DNA of 7,867 bases from Spirochaetota bacterium (GCA_029571425.1 JAKPSR010000078.1:1-7867); one strand, 5' to 3'. Counted from the stretch's first letter, positions 1 through 6,739 are shown. Notes: generated by a model from the letters alone, not told the origin. Numbers and translations: made by a program.

Positions 1-443
1 TTCTCGGTCACGGCGGGCTGGAGCCAAAACTCGATCGTGAAGGAACCGACGTCGCCCGGGGTCGAGAAGAACGAACCGGGTTTCCCGCGAAGGGTAAGGC
101 CCGATCCCGTCGTGTTGCTGAGGCCGGCGCCGCCGCCGAGGCGAGCCCGCCCGCGCGGCGCGGGAAGCAGGGACGAGGAAACGACCGCGTAGCGACCGGT
201 CTCGTCGCGGACCTCTGGCCCGTCGAAGGAGAGGAACAAGTCTGTTTCCGCCCCGCGCTCCGTCTCGCGGGTCGCGAGCACGAGGGCATCGCGACCGAGG
301 CGTCCCTTACCCGTCGCGATCCCGAAGGAGCGCGAAAAGCGGGGCCATCCCGCCGCTCCGCCAAGGGTCAGGGTTTTGTCCTGGGCTGGGGCAAGGGCCA
401 AAAGGGAGGCGGATATAAAGAAGGCGACGATGGTTCTACGCAT
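1..443 (-). CDS. Secreted protein with LamG-like (concanavalin A-like) start, partial
   Basis: The reading frame starts at ATG 443 and stays open for 147 codons to the left edge, so the C-terminal part is missing. Residues 1-21 look like a signal peptide: MRRT, then a hydrophobic stretch (IVAFFISASLLALA) ending in APAQ just before DKTLTL, so the product should cross the inner membrane. Residues about 104-147 contain GLTLRGKPGSFFSTPGD followed by GSFTIEFWLQP. This is the usual opening of LamG-like jelly-roll domains: a strand carrying the full-length sequence marker, then 'S-F-T-I-E-F-W-hydrophobic-x-P'. That suggests carbohydrate or protein binding outside the cytoplasm, but the fold call is from pattern only. 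The gene is divergent from uvrC, with 32 bases between the two start codons. There is no strong Shine-Dalgarno sequence before the start. The reading frame is well supported; the function is unknown. Confidence 0.75.
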   Translation of the reverse strand, partial: MRRTIVAFFISASLLALAPAQDKTLTLGGAAGWPRFSRSFGIATGKGRLGRDALVLATRETERGAETDLFLSFDGPEVRDETGRYAVVSSSLLPAPRGRARLGGGAGLSNTTGSGLTLRGKPGSFFSTPGDVGSFTIEFWLQPAVTE

Positions 444-451
444 ACGAGTAC

Positions 452-480
452 TTATCAGAGTATCGGCACAATGATATGAT
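452..480 (+). promoter_or_regulatory. Candidate uvrC promoter with leaderless geometry
   Basis: TTATCA (452-457) and TATGAT (475-480) are spaced by 17 bases and match the sigma-70 consensus at four and five positions. The region is locally AT-rich in an otherwise GC-rich sequence. The -10 box overlaps the first possible uvrC start (ATG 476), so a message from this promoter could not use that start. The expected first transcribed base is about 486-488, directly at the second in-frame ATG (488). Neither ATG has a Shine-Dalgarno sequence ahead of it. Confidence 0.4.
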
Positions 481-499
481 AAATCCAATGAAAGAGCAA
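471..499 (-). promoter_or_regulatory. Candidate promoter for the leftward secreted-protein gene
   Basis: On the minus strand, TTGCTC (499-494) and TATCAT (476-471) are separated by 17 bases. The -10 box matches the sigma-70 consensus at five of six positions; the -35 box matches at three, including the TTG. Transcription would start near base 464 and give a leader of about 20 bases. The box overlaps the rightward uvrC candidate promoter and the first uvrC codons, so the two directions could compete. This is pattern matching only. Confidence 0.35.
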
Positions 500-2536
500 A
501 CGGAAATTCGGGAAAAACTCCATCAGCTTGCTCTCGACGCGCCGAAAACGAGCGGGGTCTACCTCTGGAAGGACGAGAACGGCGGGGTGATCTACGTCGG
601 CAAGGCGAAATCCCTGAAGAACCGCCTTTCGTCCTACTTCGTCTCCGGCAAGGACTTGAAAACGCGCATCCTGGTTTCCCGCGCGCGCACGATCGAGTAC
701 ATCACCACGGATAACGAGTACGAGGCCCTCCTCCTCGAGAACACCCTGATCAAGGAGCATAGCCCCCGCTACAACATCAACCTCAAGGACGGGAAATCCT
801 ATCCCGTCGTCAAGGTGACGAACGAGCCCTTTCCTCGGGTATACCGGACGCGCACGATACGGAACGACGGCGCGCGCTATTACGGCCCGTTCCCGAACGT
901 CGCCGCCCTCGACCAGTTTCTCGACTTCGTCAAGCGCGCCTACCACTTTCGCCAATGCCGTCGCCTCGTCAAGCGCGCGGCGCCCTGCCTGTACTACCAT
1001 ATCGGCCGCTGCTGCGCTCCGTGCTGCGGGAAGGTGACCGAGGAGGAATACCGGCGCGAGCTTTCGGAATTCGAGCTCCTGATCGCCGGGGACGACGACG
1101 AGTCGATCGCCCGACTCGAGGCCGCGATGCGCGAGTCGGCCGCGTCCCTCGCCTTCGAGCGCGCGGCGCGGCTGCGCGACGGGATCGCGGCCATCCGCGA
1201 GCTCCGCGGCAGGAACGCCGTCGTCGATATGGACCCCGAGTCGCGCGACTACGTCGCTTGGGCCGCGGAGGGCACGATGGTAACCTTCGCCGTGCTCCAG
1301 ATGCGCGCCGGTCGCCTCGTCGGCCGCGACCTCTACCGCGCGCGAAGCCTGATGGACGAGGAGGATATCCTGCCGGAGTTCCTGATGGCCTATTACGCCG
1401 ACGCCTCGCGCGTGCCGGCCCGGATATTCGTCCCGACAGAGCGTGGCCTCGAGCTCGCGGCCCGATGGCTCGCCGAGGGGCTCGGGACCCGCGTCGACAT
1501 CGAGGTCGTGGATCCCGGGGTCGGCGACGCGAACGCGGCCGCCGAAGGCGACGTCGTCGCCGAGAGCGCCCCGCCCGCCTATGGCGAGGACGCACGCGCC
1601 TTGGAGCGGCGGCACCGCGCCGCGATGGCGATGGCCCGCTTCAACGCGCGCGAGGACGCGGCCCGCCGACTGCGCGAGCGTGGCGACTTCCCCGCGCTCG
1701 AGGAACTCCGCTCGGTACTCTCGCTACCCGACCTCCCGCATCGCATCGAGGGCTTCGACATCGCCCACATCGGCGGCAGGCTCCCCGTCGCGAGCCTCAT
1801 CTCGTTCAGGGACGGGAATCCGGACCGCAAGAACTACCGGATGTACCGGCTCCGCACGACGGACGGGATCATCGACGACTTCGCCTCGATGCGCGAGGTC
1901 GCGAGCCGCCGCTACTCGCGTCTCGTCAACGACGGCGATGAGCTTCCCGACCTCATCATGGTCGACGGCGGCCTCGGGCAGGTGAACGCCGTGCGCGGCG
2001 TGCTCGAGGCGCTCGGCGTCGAGATACCGATCGTCGGCCTCGCCAAGCGCGATGAGGAGCTCTACCTGCCCGGGCGGGGCGAGCCGCTCAAGCTCCCCCG
2101 CCGATCGGACGCGCTCCGACTCCTGCAGCGCGTCCGCGACGAGACCCACCGATTCGCGACGAGCAGGAACCAGCGTCTCAGGACGAAGGAAAACACCACG
2201 CTCGCCTTCGAGTCCCTGCCCGGGATCGGGCCGCGGAAGGCTGCGCGCCTGCTGAAGACTTTCTCGACCCTCGAGGAGCTCGCGCGGGTCGCGGCGTCAG
2301 GAACCGACGGGCGCGACGCGATCTCGCGGGCAGCCGGCCTCTCGGAGGCGCAGGCGACCGAGCTCGTCGCCGCGCTTCCCGCCCTTCTCGCGGAGCGCGA
2401 GGCCGAGCGCGGCCGACGCGCCGCGGGAGGCGCCGCCGCCGAGTCCGTCGACGTCATCCAGCTCGCCCAGGCCGCCCTATCGCAAGACAAAAAGGATGCA
2501 TCGCTAAATACCGACAAGGAGACACACAACAAATGA
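476..2536 (+). CDS. uvrC: UvrABC excinuclease subunit C
   Basis: UvrC makes both the 3' and 5' incisions around bulky DNA lesions after UvrA and UvrB have loaded at the damage, in cytoplasmic nucleotide excision repair. All family parts are present in 686 residues. The GIY-YIG nuclease has GVY at 27-29, IYVGKAKSLKNR at 39-50, E88 and N100. A cysteine cluster expected to hold an iron-sulfur centre has C161, C171, C179 and C183. The UVR motif that contacts UvrB lies near 207-242. The RNase H-like nuclease shows FDIAHIGG (D428), MVDGG (D497) and the DETHRFA block (H558). Helix-hairpin-helix repeats lie at about 581-634. A charged tail of about 50 residues follows, making the protein somewhat longer than most relatives. 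The start is uncertain: ATG 476 is the longest frame, but ATG 488 (MKEQTE) fits the promoter geometry better. The stop overlaps the next gene's start (ATGA), which implies shared transcription and translational coupling. Confidence 0.98.
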   Translation: MINPMKEQTEIREKLHQLALDAPKTSGVYLWKDENGGVIYVGKAKSLKNRLSSYFVSGKDLKTRILVSRARTIEYITTDNEYEALLLENTLIKEHSPRYNINLKDGKSYPVVKVTNEPFPRVYRTRTIRNDGARYYGPFPNVAALDQFLDFVKRAYHFRQCRRLVKRAAPCLYYHIGRCCAPCCGKVTEEEYRRELSEFELLIAGDDDESIARLEAAMRESAASLAFERAARLRDGIAAIRELRGRNAVVDMDPESRDYVAWAAEGTMVTFAVLQMRAGRLVGRDLYRARSLMDEEDILPEFLMAYYADASRVPARIFVPTERGLELAARWLAEGLGTRVDIEVVDPGVGDANAAAEGDVVAESAPPAYGEDARALERRHRAAMAMARFNAREDAARRLRERGDFPALEELRSVLSLPDLPHRIEGFDIAHIGGRLPVASLISFRDGNPDRKNYRMYRLRTTDGIIDDFASMREVASRRYSRLVNDGDELPDLIMVDGGLGQVNAVRGVLEALGVEIPIVGLAKRDEELYLPGRGEPLKLPRRSDALRLLQRVRDETHRFATSRNQRLRTKENTTLAFESLPGIGPRKAARLLKTFSTLEELARVAASGTDGRDAISRAAGLSEAQATELVAALPALLAEREAERGRRAAGGAAAESVDVIQLAQAALSQDKKDASLNTDKETHNK
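2516..2522 (+). promoter_or_regulatory. Ribosome binding site of the barrel gene inside the uvrC end
   Basis: AAGGAGA at 2516-2522 lies in the last uvrC codons, with its AAGGAG core 11 bases before ATG 2533. The spacing is a little long, but this is the clearest Shine-Dalgarno match in the area and supports the ATG that overlaps the uvrC stop. The surrounding stretch (about 2484-2535) is noticeably richer in A than the rest of uvrC, which would keep the site unstructured. Confidence 0.6.
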
Positions 2537-4308
2537 AACGTGCCCATCGCCACCTCTTCGCCGGCTGTCTCGCCCTCGCCCTCCCATTCGCCGCGGGCGC
2601 GGAACCCGATGCGGGCAATAGGCCCGCCGAGATACTGAGCACCCGCCGCTCCTCACTCGAGTGGGCGTACCTCGAGCGCATCGCCTCGGGATCGATACCT
2701 CCCACGACCGTGCAGTCCATCTCGGACCGCGAGGCGCGGTACTACGGGCTCGAGCCCGCCCCCGCGCGGAAGCCGACGAGGAAGGAGATCGAGCGCGCGG
2801 CACGAGCGGCCGAGGAGGCGCGCGCCGCGGAAGCCGCCGACTCAAACGCCGCGGTCGAGGGCTCCGGGGCGAACCCTGCCGCGACGAAGGAGCCTCGCGC
2901 CCGCGTCCGCCCCTTACTCAGCCTTCAGCCCTTCGCGATGGCGTGGCACGGGCTCGACGTCTCGCGGCGCATGAAGGACGCGTCGTTGCTCGCGCGATTC
3001 CGCCTCGATGAACCCGCGCTAGTCGCCGGGGTCGCCTTCTCGTCGGCCTCGTTCTACGGGCGTTTCCAGCTGGACTTCGTCACCGATTCGATCGCCAAGT
3101 ACGCGGACGAGGACGGCGTTACCGGCATCTGGGACCCGAAGGCGACGGTAAACTACTGGACCTTCCCCGACCTCGCGTACCTGTCGTACTCGGGCGAGAA
3201 CCTGACCATCGCCGCGGGCCGCCTCCCCTCGGGCATCGGCCTCGGCGACTCGAACCTCTTCCTGAACGGGCAGGCGCGATGGTACGACCAACTCCAGTTC
3301 TCGTGGTGGTCCGAGCACTTCCGTTTCTTCGCTCTCTGGGGGACGTCCTCCTCGCACCTCAGCGAGGAGGAATACAACGTGCAGTTTTACACTACCAAGG
3401 CTCCGGGCGACGAGGACTCGTGGGGGTGGGACATCCTCAATAACCACGACGCCGCGACCCAGGCGATGATCCCGGCGAAGTTCTTCACCTACCATCGGAT
3501 CGAGGTGAAGCCCTTTAGGTGGATCGGGTTCGGGCTCGGCGAGATGCAGCTCGTCGGCGGGAAGGCGCCGGACCTCACCAACCTTCTGCCCACGGTCCTT
3601 TGGCACAACACCTATACCGCGGGCCTAACCAACGTCATGCTCCACGTCGACGTGTGGTCCGTCCCTTATCCCGGGGTGCTCTTGTACGGGGAGTTCCTGA
3701 TGGACGACTCGAAGAGCCCGTCGGAGGACAGGGCCGCGAAGCCGAACTGCTGGGCGTGGGAGCTCGGCGCCCGATGGGTCATCCCCGCGCGGCCCGCCGG
3801 CATGCGAATCGCCCTCCGCGCAGAATACAGCCACGTTGACGAGTGGACGTACAACCGCTGGCAGCCCTACCTCACGATGTACCAACGGCAGATGATAACC
3901 GGCGGGTGGACCGGGTTCGATATCCCGCTGGGACACCCCGAAGGCGGAGACGTCGACGTCTTCTCGCTGAGCGCCCTCGCCCTCGCGCGCGACGGGCGAC
4001 GCGTCGAGGTCGGCGTCTCCTACGTGATCAAGGGGCCAGTCTACCTCGGGATGATCGACGAAAACGGGGTCCCGATCTATTACGATTACGACGAGTGGGC
4101 GGCGCCCGGCGATTCCCTCGACGAGGTGACGGGGAAGCCCGACATCCACCGGACGATCCTATCCGCGAAGGCCTCGTGGCCGATCACGGGAAGCATCGAG
4201 ATATCCGGGGGCATTGACGTCCGCTTCGTGCGGAACGCCGGCCACGAGTCGGGCGAACGGGCGGTCGAGGGGATTTACAAGATTGCCGCGCGATGGAGCT
4301 ACCGCTAA
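2533..4308 (+). CDS. Secreted, probable outer-membrane beta-barrel protein (Wzi-like)
   Basis: The 591-residue product begins with a signal peptide: MKRAHRH, a hydrophobic core at 8-20 and a likely signal peptidase I site after AGA (residue 23). A cysteine at 12 follows LFAG, but the hydrophobic stretch before it is too short for a convincing lipobox. Residues about 75-125 are a low-complexity linker rich in Ala, Glu and Arg, possibly helical. From about 127 onward the chain alternates polar and aromatic residues as beta-barrel strands do, for example FYGRFQLDFVTDS (174-186), LTIAAGRLPSGIGLG (224-238) and LQFSWWSEHFRFFALWG (254-270). The section HRIEVKPFRWIGFGLGE, HNT-Y-T-G-TN and GVLLYGEFLMDDSKSP (321-396) recalls Wzi-type capsule assembly barrels. 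That assignment is from memory of the family pattern and is tentative; a generic porin is the alternative. The gene overlaps uvrC by four bases and is the last gene of that unit. Confidence 0.6.
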   Translation: MKRAHRHLFAGCLALALPFAAGAEPDAGNRPAEILSTRRSSLEWAYLERIASGSIPPTTVQSISDREARYYGLEPAPARKPTRKEIERAARAAEEARAAEAADSNAAVEGSGANPAATKEPRARVRPLLSLQPFAMAWHGLDVSRRMKDASLLARFRLDEPALVAGVAFSSASFYGRFQLDFVTDSIAKYADEDGVTGIWDPKATVNYWTFPDLAYLSYSGENLTIAAGRLPSGIGLGDSNLFLNGQARWYDQLQFSWWSEHFRFFALWGTSSSHLSEEEYNVQFYTTKAPGDEDSWGWDILNNHDAATQAMIPAKFFTYHRIEVKPFRWIGFGLGEMQLVGGKAPDLTNLLPTVLWHNTYTAGLTNVMLHVDVWSVPYPGVLLYGEFLMDDSKSPSEDRAAKPNCWAWELGARWVIPARPAGMRIALRAEYSHVDEWTYNRWQPYLTMYQRQMITGGWTGFDIPLGHPEGGDVDVFSLSALALARDGRRVEVGVSYVIKGPVYLGMIDENGVPIYYDYDEWAAPGDSLDEVTGKPDIHRTILSAKASWPITGSIEISGGIDVRFVRNAGHESGERAVEGIYKIAARWSYR

Positions 4309-4324
4309 CCGACGGCGACGACGC

Positions 4325-5341
4325 CTACTCGGCGTCCATGGCGGCGACGCGGCGCGCGTTCGCGCGCAGGAGCGAGTAGAGGCAAAGCTCAAGCCGCGTC
4401 TCCTGGAGGCCGGCCGATCGAAGCTCGAGGTCGGTCGACGAGAGAAGGGCGAGGGCGCGCGCCGTCGTGGGCGCGTCCCAACGCCGTGAGGCTAGGCGAT
4501 ACTGCTCGACCGCGCGCTTACTCGTGAAGCCCGCCTTCTTCAGCGAAAACTCGTCCATCGAGCCGGAGCCCGCGACTGACGCGGCCGCGAGCCGGTGCCA
4601 GTCCGCGAGCCGCCTGAAGCAGTAGGTGAGCCCGGCGATCGTCTGCACCGGCGACGAGTCCTTCGAGAGCGAGAGCTTCCCGTTGATGGCGAGGGCGGAC
4701 TCGAGGTCCCCCTTCGCGAGGGCGTCGAATAGAGTGAACGCGCTCTCCTCGCGGTTGTGCGAAAGCACGCGCTCGACGTCGGCCTCGGTAAGGCGATATC
4801 CCTTCCCATGCACCAGGGCGAAGGGTTGGCACGCGGCGCGAAGCGCCTCCGTGTTGTTCTCGACGAGGTCGAGGATGGCGGCGACCGCCTCGGGCTCGAT
4901 CTCCATCCCCTCGCGCCTGAAGAAGTCGGCGATCCACCGCTCCTTGCGGTCCTCGAACAACTCCCAGAATACGCGCTTATTCTCCTTGGGGACGGCGGCC
5001 TCTATGCGCCGATCGACGCCAACCTCGTCCGACGCGAGGACGAGGTACGCGCCCTCGGCGCCGCCGGAGGACGCGATCCAATCCGCGAGCTGGGTTACCT
5101 CGTCCTTGCGCGTGATACCCTCGGCGCCGCGAATGACGACGAAACGCGCGTCCGCGAAAAGGGACCCGTTCTGCAAAAGGGAGAGAGCCTCGCCGACGCG
5201 CACGTCGGAGGCGTACAGGACGTGGGAGTCGAGGTTGCCAGAGCGCTTGGCGCAGTCGGCGCGGAGCCGATCGATCGCGGCGTTCCGCTCGCCGATCTCG
5301 GGTCCGGTGAAAAGCCACACGGGCACGGTGTTATCGCTCAT
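4325..5341 (-). CDS. holA: DNA polymerase III subunit delta
   Basis: The delta subunit opens the sliding clamp ring within the clamp loader, so this is a chromosome replication gene and probably essential. The 338-residue length is typical. The N-terminus has the family's VWLFTGPEIGERNAAIDRLR pattern (8-27), a degenerate nucleotide-binding-like fold with no working Walker A. The motif LLQNGSLFADARFVVIRGAE (55-74) is the characteristic 'small residue, LF-x-x-R-x-V-V-I' block of delta proteins. The helical lid and collar follow, including VENNTEALRAACQPFALVHG (160-179) and the C-terminal FTLFDAL, SPVQTIAGLTYCFRRLADWH and LELCLYSLL segments. The ATG lies 7 bases after the stop of the upstream membrane protein gene and has no good Shine-Dalgarno sequence, so it may depend on ribosomes arriving from that gene. 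It is the last gene of the leftward operon and converges with the barrel gene. Confidence 0.93.
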   Translation of the reverse strand: MSDNTVPVWLFTGPEIGERNAAIDRLRADCAKRSGNLDSHVLYASDVRVGEALSLLQNGSLFADARFVVIRGAEGITRKDEVTQLADWIASSGGAEGAYLVLASDEVGVDRRIEAAVPKENKRVFWELFEDRKERWIADFFRREGMEIEPEAVAAILDLVENNTEALRAACQPFALVHGKGYRLTEADVERVLSHNREESAFTLFDALAKGDLESALAINGKLSLSKDSSPVQTIAGLTYCFRRLADWHRLAAASVAGSGSMDEFSLKKAGFTSKRAVEQYRLASRRWDAPTTARALALLSSTDLELRSAGLQETRLELCLYSLLRANARRVAAMDAE

Positions 5342-5348
5342 GAGAGCA

Positions 5349-6464
5349 CTATAGCCGAAGAACGGCCCGCTTGTCCCGCCCCCTCGACGGCTCGAGGGCG
5401 TCCGCGATCGAGTTGACGAAGGCCGCGGTCTCCGCGATCTCGTCGCGGCCGCGCGGGACGGCGCGGAAGGAGTAGTCGCCGGCGGCGACCCTCGACGCGG
5501 CTTCCTCGAGGGCCAGGACGGGCTCGGACGCGCGCGCGCTAAGCGAAAGGGCCAGGATCAGGGCCATGATGAGCGGCGGCAGCCCGAAAACGGCGCAGAG
5601 CCACGCGACGAGCGAGGGCAAGCTCTCGCGCACGCGGGCGATCGCCGCCGCGCGACCGCTCGCCGCCCTGATCGAGGCGAGCTTCCCGTCGAGCCCCTCG
5701 GGCAGGAAGGACGTGTACACGCACCGATAGCGGACCGGGCCCGCGCGGACCGTCTGTCCCCATCGGATCAAGTCGGAGCCCTCGTCGGCGCCGAATATCC
5801 CGTCAGTCACGGCGTCCAGCCGGTCGCGCGAAAGGAAGCGGTCGGAGTCGCCGAGCTCGGCGACGGGCTCGTACGCGGCGCCCCCGCCTCCCCCGGACAC
5901 GAGGTACACCTGCAGGGCGACGGCGTAGGCGTCGACCAGGCGGATGTCGGCCATCAAGTCGCCCGCGCGGGCTCGGTAATTCGATATCGCGAGCGCGGAG
6001 AGGAACCGGGAACCGACCCGCTCCACGTCGCGGACCCGCTCTGAAAGGTATAGGTCGGCGAGCTCGCTCGAGGCCTCAAGGGCCTCGGATGCCTCGGGGT
6101 CGAGCCAGGCGGTTGCCGCGGCGCGGGCGACGCTCGAGACCACCAGGGCCTGAGGGACGGTCGCGGCGGCCACGACGAGGGCGAAGCGCGCGAAAAGGCG
6201 GATGGGAAAGCGGCCGTTCCGGCGGCGGGAAAGGTGCTCGCTCAGCATGCCGAAAAGGAAAAGGGAGAGGAAGAGCACGGCCACGAAGGGCCCGATAGCC
6301 AAGAGAAGTATACCCTGGCTCGAGGCGAAGATGCGGGCGGAGAAGACGCCGTCGAGGCCCGCGCGGGCGAGCGCGTAGGACGCGGCCGTAACAAGGGCGA
6401 GGGCGAAGAGAACGAACGGCGGGCTATACAGGGCGGATCCCGCCCGGCGCCTAATGTGCCTCAA
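5349..6464 (-). CDS. NtrY-like membrane sensor with HAMP domain, no kinase domain
   Basis: The 371-residue product appears to have four membrane segments, at about 14-35, 50-73, 90-113 and 282-306. The section between the last two (about 114-281) would face the periplasm and includes a run of five glycines at 191-195. After the fourth segment comes a HAMP-type linker (about 306-356): SEPVLALEEAASRVAAGDYS, then RGRDEIAETAAFVNSIADAL, with the usual 'P-x-x-x-L-x-x-A-x-x-x-V-A-x-G-D' and 'D-E-I' landmarks. The topology and the segment LFARFALVVAAATVPQALVV resemble the front half of NtrY-family histidine kinases. The protein stops 15 residues after HAMP; there is no dimerisation histidine box, no ATPase domain, and no room before holA. 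Translation likely starts at TTG 6464, which overlaps the ptsH stop (TTGA) with GAGG four bases upstream, so it should be coupled to ptsH. The ligand and output are unknown. Confidence 0.8.
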   Translation of the reverse strand: MRHIRRRAGSALYSPPFVLFALALVTAASYALARAGLDGVFSARIFASSQGILLLAIGPFVAVLFLSLFLFGMLSEHLSRRRNGRFPIRLFARFALVVAAATVPQALVVSSVARAAATAWLDPEASEALEASSELADLYLSERVRDVERVGSRFLSALAISNYRARAGDLMADIRLVDAYAVALQVYLVSGGGGGAAYEPVAELGDSDRFLSRDRLDAVTDGIFGADEGSDLIRWGQTVRAGPVRYRCVYTSFLPEGLDGKLASIRAASGRAAAIARVRESLPSLVAWLCAVFGLPPLIMALILALSLSARASEPVLALEEAASRVAAGDYSFRAVPRGRDEIAETAAFVNSIADALEPSRGRDKRAVLRL

Positions 6465-6727
6465 TCTTCCTCGAACTTATTCTCGAACAGGGCCTCGATC
6501 GCGGCGATCGCCTCGCTCTCGTCGGGGCCGTCGGCGCAGATGATCAGGACGGAGTTGTAGCTCGCCGCCATGGTGATGATGCCCATGATCGACTTGGCGT
6601 TGATCCGGGTATCTTCCCGCTCTATCAGAATCTCGGACGCGAAGCGGTTCGCGGTCTGCGCGATCAGCGCGGCGGGTCGGGCGTGTATCCCGGCCCGGTT
6701 CTTGATCGTAACGCTCTTCGTTGTCAT
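6461..6727 (-). CDS. ptsH: Phosphocarrier protein HPr
   Basis: HPr is the small cytoplasmic carrier that takes phosphate from enzyme I of the phosphotransferase system, and here it is also the likely HPrK substrate. The 88 residues match the family's usual length. NRAGIHARPAALI (10-22) holds the catalytic His15 with its flanking Arg17 and Pro18. INAKSIMGII (42-51) holds Ser46, the residue that HPr kinase modifies, with the usual Met48 and Gly49. The C-terminus is acidic (FEED). The frame is open farther upstream, but ATG 6727 is the right start because the family N-terminus (TTKSVTIKNRAG) begins there and a Shine-Dalgarno sequence precedes it; the upstream extension only overlaps hprK. The gene lies 11 bases after hprK and overlaps the membrane sensor gene by four bases. 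Confidence 0.97.
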   Translation of the reverse strand: MTTKSVTIKNRAGIHARPAALIAQTANRFASEILIEREDTRINAKSIMGIITMAASYNSVLIICADGPDESEAIAAIEALFENKFEED

Positions 6728-6734
6728 GCACCCA

Positions 6735-6739
6735 TCCTT
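6735..6739 (-). promoter_or_regulatory. Ribosome binding site that fixes the ptsH start
   Basis: On the minus strand AAGGA occupies 6739-6735, seven bases before ATG 6727. Its first A is the last base of the hprK stop codon TGA. The good spacing supports the short 88-residue HPr over any longer upstream reading. Confidence 0.7.

Noticed and set aside
8..364. Arg/Ser-rich open frame of 118 codons at the left end, minus strand
   Set aside because: It is in another frame of the same strand as the signal-peptide gene starting at 443, which has better protein character; the Arg/Ser/Pro-rich product is a typical shadow.
455..1615. Long open frame of 386 codons on the minus strand opposite uvrC
   Set aside because: The plus strand encodes intact UvrC here. 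In GC-rich DNA the complementary frames are often open, and this product has no recognisable domain and a composition typical of antisense frames.
2500..2515. Promoter for the barrel gene at the AT-rich end of uvrC (TAAATA)
   Set aside because: The -10 match is weak and no -35-like box sits at the right distance.
2533..2570. Lipoprotein signal in the barrel gene (LFAG then Cys12)
   Set aside because: Only four hydrophobic residues precede the cysteine; a normal signal peptide ending at AGA (21-23) fits better.
4320..4336. Inverted repeat as an intrinsic terminator
   Set aside because: The stem is only six pairs and no T-rich tract follows on either strand.
5295..5420. Remnant of a histidine kinase domain after the HAMP region in another frame
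   Set aside because: The sequence passes directly into the holA N-terminus; no kinase-like motif is visible in any frame there.
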